NCBI RefSeq assembly: GCF_019059575.1
Contig: NW_024881850.1
Coordinates: forward strand, 434,001 to 498,000
Direction: 5' to 3'
DNA: 64,000 nt
From: Amphibalanus amphitrite
Lineage: Eukaryota; Arthropoda; Thecostraca; Balanomorpha; Balanidae
Part shown: piece after piece, positions 32,234 to 43,069 of the stretch
How the letters are laid out: every line of letters begins with the position of its first letter
Position numbering within the stretch: position 1 is the stretch's first letter
Translations under genes and position numbers: made by a program
Notes under the pieces: generated by a model
Database searches by the model: none
What the model saw: the letters and a program-made list of their open reading frames with translations, nothing else
What the model was told of the DNA's origin: nothing

Positions 32234-33275
32234 CAGCCTTCCCAAATGGGGCCCATATGGGCCCCAAGTGGGCAGCAAACTGGGGCCCATCTGGGCTGCC
32301 CACTTGGGGCCCAGGTGTGTTTGTCATGGGCGTCCAACTGGGTCCCATATGGGCAGCCCAGATGGGCCCCATATGGGGCCCAGCCGGGGCACATATGGGT
32401 CCCACATGGGCTTTCCCAGCCGGGACCCACATGGGTATAAGCGAAAAATCCCACATGGGGCTCATGTGGGTTCGAAATGGGACCCATATGGGGCCCAGCC
32501 GGGGCACATATGGGTCCCACTTGGGCTTTCCCAGCCGGGACCCACATAGGTATAATTGAAAAATCCCACATGGGGCCCATGTGGGTTCGAAATGGGACCC
32601 ATATGGGGCCCAGCCGGGGCACATATGGGTCCCACATGGGCTTTCCCAGCCGGGACCCACATGGGTATAAGCGAAAAATCCCACATGGGGCTCATGTGGG
32701 TTCGAAATGGGACCCATATGGAGCCCAGCCGGGGCACATATGGGTCCCACATGGGCTTTCCCAGCCGGGACCCACATGGATATAAGCGAAAAATCCCACA
32801 TGGGGCCCATGTGGGTTCGAAATGGGACCCAAATGGGGCCCAGCTGGGGCACATATGGGTCCCACATGGGCTTTCCCAGCCGGGACCCAAATGGGTATAA
32901 GCGAAAAATCCCACCTGGAGCCCATGTGGGTTCGAAATGGGACCCAGCTGGGACCCATACCCAGCCAACATTATTACCTTGGCCCCACATGGGGCCCAGG
33001 TGGGCCACTTGGTGGGACCCATGTGGGCAGCCCATGTGGGTGGGGCCCACATAAATTTGTCCCTGGGTAAATGGTGGGGCCCACCTGGGCTGGCCCACGT
33101 GGGCTCAAGGTGGGTACCATATGGGGCCCACCTGGGCTGGCCCACATGGGCTCAAGATGGGTACCATATGTGGCCCACCTGGGCTGGCCCACATGGGCTC
33201 AAGGTGGGTACCATATATATGGGGTCCACGTGGGCCAGCAGATGTGGGCCCTAGGTGGGCCCCATGCTGGCTCAC
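32234..33275. repeat. 115-bp and 47-bp arrays of copy 2
   Basis: About 32,234-32,950 carries the 115-bp units and about 33,000-33,250 the 47-bp units, in the same orientation as copy 1. Long open frames (307 codons on the minus strand at 33,098-32,175) arise from the repeats. Confidence 0.8.
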
Positions 33276-34077
33276 ACCTCCCTAGCATCGTTTGTATTAA
33301 TCAATAAATATTCACCAAAGCCCATCTTAGTTCCCACCAGAACCTACAATTAATTTCAATATGATTACAATATAATCGATGTCTGCTATTTCAATCACTC
33401 CCCCTGATCATTGCTGAACGTTCACCACCGCAACAAAACAAACTGTCAGTGATCAATATTTATATTATCGATAAACACAAAAATGCTGTTTAAACTCTCT
33501 GCTCTCTTCTGCTCATCTCTAGACTTCTTCTCTCATCTGCTCCTCCGCTTAAACTCCAGCTGGTCTCCTCTCCTGGCGGCCTCCGTCGCGGTTCCTGGCA
33601 CCCGTAAACCACTTTCGTGGCGCCACCTCCAGCTGGCCGTTGTTGGTGTCCTGGGTAAGCCCGTTCCGCCGCACGGCTCCTGTAAAATAAGCACCAGCAA
33701 TGTAAAATGTGCAGACACATAAGCGAATTGTGTATTGCCCGTGCTGTGTTCTATCATGATTCTTTATTACCTGCATTAAAAGTAACATCATCTGATTTGA
33801 CTTGAATAATTGTGAAATGAACTTTAAATATTATTTTTTTTTTGCAGGAAATAATCTGATGCAGAATAAACATACAAGGTCCGATTATGATGGACACAAA
33901 GGACATTAGTGCTTTATAAGTCGGCTGCTTGGAATTCGCTAATCGGACAGTAATTGACGACACCTGAAATAACATATGAATGGGAGTGCTGCTGTTATTC
34001 TGACATCCGCTATCAGGTGTCCAAGGGAGTTTGGCAATTAAATAAAGAGATAAAACCATTACTTACTGAACACGACA

Positions 34078-34557
34078 TCAAAAAGCCGGGTACCGCCGAA
34101 AGCCCTTTTCCCGTGCCGTCCATTTACGCTTAGTCGCGTAGCGAGTGCGCTCGTCATGACGCCTGCTATCGTCCTTCCGACCGGTGTAAGCGGGGGCGCT
34201 TACACCGAGGTCGGCGACAAACAGCCACCCGGAGTATCTGTCCACTGCCACGAGGTACTTCCTGCCGGCGTGATCGGCAAAGTCGATGTGTAGTTCGAAC
34301 GGCCTTTCCGCTGGCGGTCTCCTCATCATGGTCTCTTGCTGCTGAGCGGGTAGATCTCTCTGGCAGCTGGTACAGCAGCGGGTGACATTTTCCACATCCC
34401 GGTAGATCCCGGGCCAGTAGACGATCTGTCTTGCGCGGGCTTTCGTCTTCTCCTTCCCCAGGTGGCTGGCGTGGAGGGCTTCTAGAACAGTCCTTCGTAA
34501 TCGCTGTGGTATGACGAGCCTGCAGCCGATCCGGCCTGACCGACTGGACATCTCCAC
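34078..34557 (-). pseudogene. Ty3/gypsy integrase fragment, copy 2
   Basis: Same HHCC module as the copy at 12,012-12,509 (ALHASHLGKEKTKARARQ, YWPGIYRDVENV, CTSCQ) with a few substitutions (TRC for TRY, DLP for DLL). An extra G at about 34,192 shifts the frame after VADLGVSAP relative to copy 1. At least one copy is therefore non-coding beyond that point. Confidence 0.8.
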
Positions 34558-34789
34558 CGACCGCAGTGACGCCTTCTACCTCTGGAAGGAGAGATGGGAC
34601 GACTACGTCCTGATGTCACAGCGGCGACTCGACCAACTAGCGATACATCTGGCGTCGCTGCGGGCGCGCCTCTCCGAAGAGACTCGAACGCGGTCGTGGT
34701 TGCGGCGCGGCCGCCACGGCTACGCATTCCTGCTTCCTTTCACTTTCGTTCATTGCACTTTGTACTCACTATGGGCGGGTTCGAGCTAA
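34531..34789 (+). pseudogene. Possible gag-like fragment, copy 2
   Basis: Same LDISTDRSDAFYLWKERWDD frame as in copy 1, head to head with the integrase fragment, with a few substitutions (SQR for SQL, IHL for IQL). Tentative. Confidence 0.33.
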
Positions 34790-35175
34790 TACCGACCGCG
34801 CCATGTGTCGGTTCCGCCCGAATTAAGGCTTTATTGGACACGCACACCACTCAGAGTCTCAACGCCAACTGGCCCGCCCAGACGCCGCAGCCCCGCCAGC
34901 CGGTCGGCCGGTCACCGCCCCGGGCGGTGCAGAGGCGGCCCCAGGCCCCGTCCGGTGGGCCGAGCTCCGCCGGCGGGTCGCCCGCGCAGGGGCGGGCTCA
35001 GGCGACACAATCATACGACACAATCACAACATTGACTGTCCAATATCAGCCGTAGCTGGTCTCACAAACATCAACTATGCGACTTCCTCACGACGTCGAA
35101 GTGTATTTTGGAGGCATGAGACTAAACAGCGAGTTCTTTTTTCTTGTAATATCATACACATTGGACAGTGAAAAA

Positions 35176-36155
35176 ATAAATAATGGGCTGCCCACATCCA
35201 GCCCACCTACACCCCACTACATGGGCTGCCCACGCAGTGCCCATGTTAAGCCCACCATACAGGAACACCGCGTGAATGCCTGTGTTCACCAAAATTCCTG
35301 GATATGCCCTCGTACATGTGCAAGCAATCTCATTATCAAGCATTATGCCTGCCAAAAAATATGTGGGCAGCCCATGTGGGGCCCACATGCAGCCCACATA
35401 TTTGCCCATCTCTAGCCCATGGCCCACCTAGCCCACCATGCCCATCAACTGCCCGTGTGGGGCCCACATGGGCATGCTGGCTGGGGTTTGCCCATCTGGG
35501 CCCCACGTGGGCCCCGGATGGGTGTGCCCAGTTTGTTCGTGCCCAGTCTGCCCACATGCTGCCCGCATCCAGCCCAGATAGGTGTCGGGTCAGTTAACAA
35601 AGTTTTGTAGTAAGGTTTGCCCATTTGGGCCCCATGTGGGCCCCGGATGGGTGTACCCAGCTTGTTGGTGCCCAGTCTGCCCACATGCTGCCCGCATCCA
35701 GCCCAGATAGGTGTCGGGTCAGTTAACAAAGTGTAGTAAAGTTTGCCCATTTGGGCCCCATGTGGGCCCCGGATGGGTGTGCCCAGCTTGTTGGTGCCCA
35801 GTCTGCCCAAATGCTGCCCGCATCCAGCTCAGATAGGTGTCGGGTCAGTTAACAAAGTTTTGTAGTAAATTTTGCCCATGTGGGCGGCTGGGCCCCATGT
35901 GGGCCCCGGCTGGGTGTGCCCAGCGTGTTGGTGTCCAGTTTGCCCACATGCTGCCCGCATCCAGCCCAGATACCTAGGTGTCGGGTCAGTTAACAAAGTT
36001 TTGTAGTAAATTTTGTCCATGTGGGCGGCCGGGCCCCATGTGGGCCCCGGCTGGGTGTGCCCAGCTTGTTGATGTCCAGTTTGCCCACATGCTGCCCGCA
36101 TCCAGCCCAGATAGGTGTCGGGTCAGATACCAACATTTTGTAGTAAAGGAAATGT
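35176..36155. repeat. ~127-bp array of copy 2
   Basis: Same units as 13,131-14,290 with one unit fewer. The stray unit remnant found in copy 1 near 13,800-13,885 is missing. Confidence 0.8.
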
Positions 36156-36161
36156 TCATAT

Positions 36162-37738
36162 CCCAGCAAACATGCCCACATGGTTCCCATATGGGGCCCA
36201 CATGGCCCCCCACCTCTTCCATATGGGCCCCACATGGGAATGGCAGTGGGTGACACATGGGGCCCATATGGGCAAGCCCACGTATGCCCCATATGAGACC
36301 CACGCGGCCCCCACATGGGACCCATATGGGCCAGCCTACATTGACCCCATATGGCATCATGTATGAACTTGATGTACTTGGAGTCCAAAATTCACATGAA
36401 CAACAGTCACCTTTTTTGCTTTTATGCTCTTGGAGTAACTTAAATGGGGCCTACATGGGTGATCCATATGGGACCCACATGGGATGCCCATCTCCAGCCC
36501 ACATGCGTTTGGCCCACCTGGCCCATTTTTCCCATATGGGGCCCATATGGGTAGCCCATCTGTAGCCCATGTCCCATGTGAGCCCACCTGGCCCATGTTT
36601 ACCCCATATGGGACCCACATGGGATATCCATCTCCAGCCCACATGTGATTGGCCCACCTGGCCCATTTTTATTCCATATGGGGCCCATATGGGTAGCCCA
36701 TCTGTAGCCCATGTCCCACTGGGCCCATCTGGCCTATGTTTACCCCATATGGGACCCACATGGGATGCCCATCTCCAGCCCACATGCGTTTGGCCCACCT
36801 GGCCCATTTTATCCCATATGGGGCCCATATGGGTAGCCCATCTGTAGCCCATGTCCCACGTGAGCGCATCTGGCCCATGTTCACCCCATATGGGACCCAC
36901 ATGGGATGCCCATCTCCAGCCCACATGCGTTTGGCCCACCTGGCCCAGTTTTATCCCATATGGGCAGCCCATCTGTAGCCCATGTCCCACGTGGGCCCAT
37001 CTGGCCCATGTTCACCCCATATGGGACCCACATGGGATGCCCATCTCCAGCCCACATGCGTTTGGCCCACCTGGCTCATTTTTATCCCTTATGGTGCCCA
37101 TATGGGTAGCCCATCTGTAACCCATGTCCCACGTGGGCCCATCTGGGACCCACATGGGATGCCCATCTCCAGCCCACATGCGTTTGGCCCACCTGACCCA
37201 TTTTTATCCCATATGGGGCCCATATGGGTAGCCCATCTGTAGCCCATGTCCCACTGGGCCCATCTTGCCCATGTTTACCCCATATGGGACCCACATGGGA
37301 TGCCCATCTCCAACCCACATGCGTTTGGCCCACCTGACCCATTTTTATCCCATATGGGGCCCATATGGGTAGCCCATCTGTAGCCCATGTCCCACGTGAG
37401 CCCATCTGGCCCATGTTCACCCCATATGGGACCCACATGGGATGCCCATCTCCAGCCCACATGCGTTTGGCCCACCTGGCCCATTTTCATCCCATATGGG
37501 GCCCATATGGGTAGCCCATCTGTAGCCCATGTCCCACGTGAGCCCATATGGCCCATGTTCACCCCATATGGGACCCACATGGGATGCCCATCTCCAGCCC
37601 ACATGCGTTTGGCCCACCTGGCCCATTTTTATCCCATATGGAGCCCATATGGGTAGCCCATCTGTAGCCCATGTCCCACGTGGGCCCATCTGGCCCATGT
37701 TCACCCCATATGGGACCCATGTGGGCATGTTTGCTGGG
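36162..37738. repeat. 142-bp array of copy 2
   Basis: Bounded by CCCAGCAAACATGCCCACAT and its inverse, as in copy 1. It is continuous, which makes it the empty site for the hAT MITE at 15,279. Confidence 0.8.
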
Positions 37739-38117
37739 GCTCAGCCCATATGGGACCCAGATTTAGCCCAGATAATAGCCCACATGTAGCCCATGCCCAC
37801 TTAAGCCCAGATGCCCCACTTTCAGCCCATATGGGCCCCATTTGGGAAGGCTGGCTGGGTTATAATGGTGAGGTCGCAAAATTGACCTGACCTTAGGTCA
37901 TCTATATCAAAATTCTGAGATATACATTTTGTACATGCTAGTGCTCTTAGCAATCGCTGAAAGTTTCAAAGCGATCGGTCACTCGGTGTAGCTATGACAG
38001 ACATTGAAACTTTTTATGAGGTGAGGTCACTTCGAGTGACCTGGTGACCTGACCTTGAATGACCTTGGTCTGAAATTTTCACAACATGTGTAGAATTGAT
38101 GTATGATAAGGTGTACC

Positions 38118-38148
38118 AAAAACGGCGGCGCTCCGCGCCGCCGTTTTT
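38118..38148. repeat. Perfect 14-bp GC-rich hairpin
   Basis: AAAAACGGCGGCGC, loop TCC, then the exact inverse. It lies near the right end of the TTAA element, just outside the terminal G-run hairpin. Confidence 0.85.
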
Positions 38149-38218
38149 GAGATATTCGCGAAAAACCACAGGGGGGGGGGTGTTCAAACACCCCCCCCCC
38201 CAGCAGAGCGCGGGTTAA

Positions 38219-39045
38219 AAGTGAATGAGGGATGATGGGATAGACCAACAATAAAACAGCAATCTGGTTAATTGATATGGATGGGTGTCAGAGAGTATAT
38301 GGGAGAATGGGCGAAACTTCACTAGAACTGAACAATCTGAAGAATTTGGAGACGTAAGGATAAGGGACATGAACCGAAACAACAGCAACAGCTGAAATAC
38401 CTACCTTCCATTTCCCTCCAACATAAAACGCAAAGCAATATAGGTATAAAGTCTTCAAAGCATCACGTGTGTGAATTACGACATGACGTAATCGATCAAA
38501 CTCCACCCTGCGCACATCTGTGCTCCACGCCTTCCGTTTCCCGTCTCTCTTCGACACTTCCAGATCGGGAAAGTCGCTACAGCGCCGACCGCAGCGGTGG
38601 CTGACCGACTCTCGGCCGCGAAACTCGCGCGGCGCGACTCTGACAAATCTGACGCTGCAAATGACGAGCGGCGGCGCGGCGCCTCTACCGGCGGAGTAAC
38701 GGTGTGCGTGCGGCTCTGGACGCGTTCCACTGCTGCCGATTGTCGATAACGCCGGCTCGCGGGGCACATCAGCAGCAGCTGTTATCCGTCAGCGTCCTGT
38801 GATCCGCCGCCGACCGGTCACGCACCAGATGTTAAAAAACAGCTGTGGTGTGGAAAAATGAGACTACAAATTGAAATCAGAGGACCAAGAGGAAGAGGTG
38901 TTATTCATAGCTATCTCATAAATGCAAACTGCCTGTGTGTATTGCATAAAATATCAATCTGATGATCTTGAAAGCCAGCCATATAGTGTTGTTACTGCAT
39001 TCGTTACTGTAATGTAACTTGTAAATTCGTTACTGCATCGCAGTA
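38219..39045. other. CpG-rich promoter-like tract
   Basis: 38,500-38,830 is dense in CpG (for example GGCGGCGCGGCGCC). Apart from the weak minus-strand exon candidate nothing was recognised. Confidence 0.3.
38405..38767 (-). CDS. Candidate first exon in a CpG-rich patch
   Basis: The minus-strand frame begins MPREPALSTIGSSG, runs through SKRDGKRKAWSTDVRRVEF and reaches GGKWK just before a GTAGGTATTT donor (38,404). The upstream half is CpG-rich, as a promoter or first exon would be. A second frame is also open, so coding is uncertain. No family was recognised. Confidence 0.22.
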
Positions 39046-39483
39046 TATGGTGCTTGCACCAGACACAATCTCTCTCGGATACAAAAAATATTAAACTACG
39101 CAGCCAAAGTCATTTTCGGCCGAAAAAAGTACGACCATGTTTCCGATTTGATGTGCCAGTTGCGCTGGCTCAGCGCGGAGAACCTCGTCACCTACCACTC
39201 CCTGTGCCTGTTGCACAAAGTGCGGTGTTAGGCCGAGCCGGAGGTGCTGGCACACAGTCTGACCACTGTGGCGGAGGCGCGCGGCGGGAGCGCGGCTGTC
39301 AGTACCCGGCAGGACGCGCTCCTGCACGTGCCGCGATCCCGTACAGAGATGGGCAAACGCCGGTTCACCTGCCGAGCGCCGGCTGCCCTCAACTCGCTGC
39401 CACCTGATTTGACCCGACTGCCCCCTGGAGCTTTCGGACGTCACTTGCGTACCCATCTGCTCGAGGAGCAAAACACTGTCTAG
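39046..39483 (+). pseudogene. 3' end of a non-LTR (CR1/L2-like) reverse transcriptase ORF
   Basis: The frame reads YGACTRHNLSRIQKILNYAA, then VIFGRKKYDHVSDL, LRWLSAEN and YHSLCLLHKV. That is the region after the RT catalytic core in CR1/L2-type elements. The tail CRAPAALNSLPPDLTRLPP ends at TAG 39,481-39,483. One in-frame TAG lies at 39,229-39,231, so this copy is dead as well as 5'-truncated. A short 3' tail of TCTATTG repeats follows. Confidence 0.82.
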
Positions 39484-39616
39484 CCAGCATGACTGTTTAT
39501 CTGCACGTGTGTTTCCCTTTCATCATCTTTTATAGTTTTTTTTTTTATCACCATCTGTTTTATTGACGACGGGCAGTAATAGCCACATGTGCACGTGGAA
39601 TGTCCTGAATAAATTG

Positions 39617-39644
39617 TCTATTGTCTATTGTCTATTGTCTATTG
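39617..39644 (+). repeat. (TCTATTG)4 tail of the non-LTR element
   Basis: Four exact 7-bp units follow TGAATAAAT downstream of the stop codon. This is the type of microsatellite tail carried by some CR1/L2-like elements, and it marks the 3' end of the insertion. Confidence 0.8.
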
Positions 39645-40990
39645 TTGTCCAGACATGACTCGAACCTCTGGTCTTTAGTCACCGATAGGCGATCTTCGGG
39701 CTTCGGAAGACGGAGGACGGTCGTCGGTCGGGGGCATCTCCGGTTGCACCCTGTCGCTCACCGATCGACGCTCGGCGAACAGTCTCAAAGAAAGACTGCC
39801 AAGGAGTGATGCTGCACTCAGCAGCAAGGTCGTCGCGCCCCAGTTGATCGTGAGTACGCCTCAGCTCCGATGGGTGTGAAAAATCGACCTGACGTGGCCT
39901 CACGCTCTTCCTGTCCCCTTCCGACATCGAGGTCACCGATCCATCGGAGCGCTCACGCCGGGCCCGGCCAGGTCAGCCCCGCCGGCTCACCGGTCTCTGC
40001 TGGGGGTCGGGGCCAGCGGCGACGCTTCACGCTGTGAACGGTTGTCGCCCGGGTGGGCCGTGTCGGCGTCCGTTGTCATGGTGATAAACAGTCGAGCGCC
40101 GCATTCAACTCACGCATGGCATACACGCGCGCACGAGCTATGAAAGACGCGCGTGGTTTGAAACATTTCGCTGGCTTTAGAAAGTTGTCGCGTAACGAAA
40201 CATTTGTCACATTGGTCAGGGCCTGACAGTTGTGGAGTAAGCTGACATTTGTTACACTGTTGGCGGGATGAATGATCTGGACTCGGGCATGTTACCGGTT
40301 ACGGCGTTACGCTAGCCCAGTCACGACTGTGACCGTCATAGAGCATGACTAGCAGCCTGCATCGCATGATGCAACCACGAGCATTACACGAGCATATCTC
40401 ATAAAAGGTAAATTGGAAAGATATGAATGCTTTATTACGATGCATAATGCTTCATATTTCGTTAGGTATAAAAGCAAATCTAATGGATAAAATCGCCATA
40501 AAATTGTGCCTAAATGAATACAAATCTTGCATTTTAACCGTACCTATGTCGACTGTCGTCACTTATCCGCAGTTAGGTTTAAACATATAGTCTAAGGCAT
40601 CGGAAGTGTGTTTCGACCCAGCCAGCCAGCCTATGCTATCGGTAGCAGGAGCCGCGCGGAGTTCCGGCTCAACGTGCAGAATGATTGAGAGCCAATATGC
40701 AGCCCCAAACTCTAAGTTGATTTTTTTACCGAAACAGGCAATGAATACCTACTCGGATGTATCGTTAATCGTTTGCTTTAACTTCAGCGCTCATTGCATT
40801 TACGATTACAATCCAACAAAACACCGAATCATTCATCAGGCTCGGCAAGAGCTGTTTGTTTCGAAAAGCGCACGGCTCGCATTACCTCAAGCCCATACCC
40901 TGAAGCCCAGCTCCCAGCCCCCTGCGGCTAGCGCACGTGCCTCAGCAGCATGCATTAGCCGCGCTACGTGCGTTACGCATGTTTGTGCGT
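39645..40990. other. Non-coding tract
   Basis: No gene was recognised. A plus-strand frame at 40,606-41,073 begins MCFDPASQPMLS but shows no domain and runs into the promoter-like patch. Confidence 0.3.
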
Positions 40991-41004
40991 GTTTACTCTG
41001 CGGA

Positions 41005-41345
41005 CCCCGCCCCGCCCGCGAGTTACCTAAGTGTGGAACTGTATTTACTCACCCGTCGATTCTAGGGCTCTGATTGGTGACTTTGGTCGGGGGCTGACGC
41101 TTATAGCATGACGTCACTCACGTACTCGGCTGGACCAACGGCGCAGCGCAGGCGCGCCGAGCCAGTCCAGAGGCTCTCAAGCTCAATTGTACAGATCCTG
41201 TGCATTGAATCGCGAAACTTCGGCGAGTTCGCCTGAGTTTGGAAGCCCCTGCCGGAGAACTGGAGAAGTGCGGTTTATTCGCTGGACAGTGGACAGCTCA
41301 GATCGCTCAGATGGCGATTGACGGTGCCAAAAAGATGATAGGGAG
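41005..41345 (+). promoter_or_regulatory. CpG-rich promoter-like patch with CRE site and 27-bp shared motif
   Basis: CCCCGCCCCGCC precedes a 27-bp motif (41,016-41,042) that is repeated exactly, inverted, at 42,524-42,550. TGACGTCA, a CRE consensus, lies at 41,109-41,116. TTATAG just before it could act as a weak TATA box. No transcript start is proven. Confidence 0.35.
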
Positions 41346-41349
41346 AAAG

Positions 41350-42480
41350 GAGTTCAGCAGTGAATTATGAGCCTGTGCTGTGCATAGCTGAGTAATTAAT
41401 TGTTAAATGCTTACTGCTTAGGCTTGGAAGAAATGCAGCGTAGTTTAGCCGAACCAGGGGTATTCTTGCCGAGTATGTAAGGCGGAAGGGTCGCAAGTCG
41501 TTTGTTTCCATGAATGCACTAATGAAAATGTAAAGTGTAATGATAAGTTGTTAATTCAGTGTGGTTGGGCATCTGCTCAATCTGTTTCTTCTCTGCATAG
41601 TGCATTCGCCACTAATTCATTTTAAGAGGCACTGTGCTGCGCCGCCTGTTTATTAGTCCGAAACATCTGAATTCATTCGCTGTAACTTACAACAATACGA
41701 ATCGTGCAGTCATGCGCTGGGGGTCCGCCAAGTTTGAGTGAGCTGCAGAATGCAGACTGGGCCGCCGAGAATATAACATTCCCGTCTCCCTGGGCGAATG
41801 GTGCATTGGAGCTGAAGGAAACTGCTTCAGTTTTTTTTGTGGGTAGGATACCCATGTTTGAAAATTATGTTCGGGAGTGATGCGATGTGCAAAAGGTTTG
41901 CTGAATAGAGGGCTGTCGAGAAGATGCAGATTTTCTCATTTGCTAACCGATACAACGCAAAAAGACGCAAATGTTGCACTTTTTCAGGGCTTAAGTCTAA
42001 TAAAAGATTAGGGACTTCGTGAATCATGCCTTTTGACCGCGACCCAGTTATTTGCCACTGGGTAGGTACTCATTTGTTAACAGAACGTTCTACCACCACT
42101 TGCCAGAAACTCAATGAGCAGACAGCAATTGCTTATCCTTAAACGTTTGAGTGCACCTAACAACCTTTAAAAATGACGTCCTCCCTTTCAATGGTTTGCG
42201 CGAAGACACATAGCCATAAGCAACCAAGCAATGGCAGAATCCATTGAGCAGCGTGTCAGATGTGCCCCCCAATTCTCAATCCACATAGCATAGCATACAC
42301 TAAATGTAGGTACACACACCTACACATTAGGTATTTGAAGGACTTGATAGCTGATACACATGAAAGAAACACAAGGCGCTAAAATTAAACGCAATTAACT
42401 AGATGCAGCAGAAGTTTGGCGTCCGATGCCTCTTCGCCAAGTTAAGACCATGCCAATCTCGACCAGTCTGCCGCCGCGCC
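41350..42480. other. Non-coding tract between two promoter-like patches
   Basis: No gene or repeat was recognised. Confidence 0.3.
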
Positions 42481-42489
42481 GGCAATAGC

Positions 42490-43064
42490 CGTGGTGTGAC
42501 GTCATCCGGCCGGCACGTCGACGTACAGTTCCACACTTAGGTAACTCGCGCCCCGCCCCGCGCGCTGAGGGGCGGGTCACAGCCGTCCGCCTGAGGCGGT
42601 TGATGCGCGGCTGACCTGCGAGAAAGTACCGCCGGCTCGCCCACCGCGCCGGCTCCGACTCTAGCCTGCCGCGGTGTGGCGGAGGCCGGGAGCCAGGCCG
42701 CCGCCGCCGTCGGGAGGGCGGCAGTCAGTCTGTGCCGGGAGTGCGCCGCGAGAGGTAGTGGGGTGTCGTGGGGTGTGTCGCGGACAGTCAGAGAGCTGTG
42801 TTGGGGTGTGAGGCTGGACGGTGGCGGAGGACTGGCCTGAGACAGAGTGGGCAAGTCAGCGGCTGTGGACTGAGAAACAGAGAGACGGTATGGGTCCAGG
42901 TCAGGCTGTCGACCTGAGTGGTGTGTGCGCGTGTTGAGTGGGGCGGTTAGGGACTGAGTAAAAGTCCTCTGAGTCGGTGCGAGTCGGACACGAGCGTGAT
43001 GTGGCTTCTTGGAGTGCGATCCGATTGCTAAGGGCTGACCATCGCATTGGCCAAGGAACTTCAG
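42490..43064 (+). promoter_or_regulatory. Promoter-like patch with candidate 5'-UTR exon ending at a strong donor
   Basis: TGACGTCA lies at 42,497-42,504 and the inverted 27-bp motif at 42,524-42,550, followed by CCCCGCCCCG and CpG-rich sequence. The plus strand reaches ACTTCAG/GTAAGAAG, a near-consensus donor with GT at 43,065. A non-coding first exon of a plus-strand gene would fit. A 188-codon minus-strand frame over the same region is probably a GC-rich artefact. Confidence 0.33.
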
Positions 43065-43069
43065 GTAAG

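Larger units (their letters stand above)
32228..37859. mobile_element. Palindromic-satellite element, copy 2 (5.6 kb)
   Basis: Inverted CCCAGCCAGCCTTCCC ends, the same module order as copy 1 and very high similarity in the unique core. The flanks read ATTGACTT on the left and TTATAATGG on the right. The related element at 19,619 has the uninterrupted ATTGACTTATAATGG, so the insertion duplicated only TT. This copy lacks the hAT MITE of copy 1 and has fewer repeat units. The termini do not match a superfamily I can name with confidence. Confidence 0.82.
31390..38214. mobile_element. TTAA-flanked GGTCA element split by satellite copy 2
   Basis: TTAA is on both sides (31386-31389, 38215-38218), with inverted CCCGCGC ends. 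Just inside, TGTTTGAACA sits between a run of about ten G and a run of C at each end. The interior has repeated AGGTCA words and ATAT/GCATATCAGTCGAT blocks shared with the element at 19,619. Removing the 5.6-kb satellite insertion (32,228-37,859) and one TT leaves about 1.2 kb, the size of its relatives. No coding frame was found. Confidence 0.78.

Noticed and set aside
40606..41073. 155-codon plus-strand frame
   Set aside because: No domain, no codon-like pattern, and it runs across a promoter-like patch with a CRE site.
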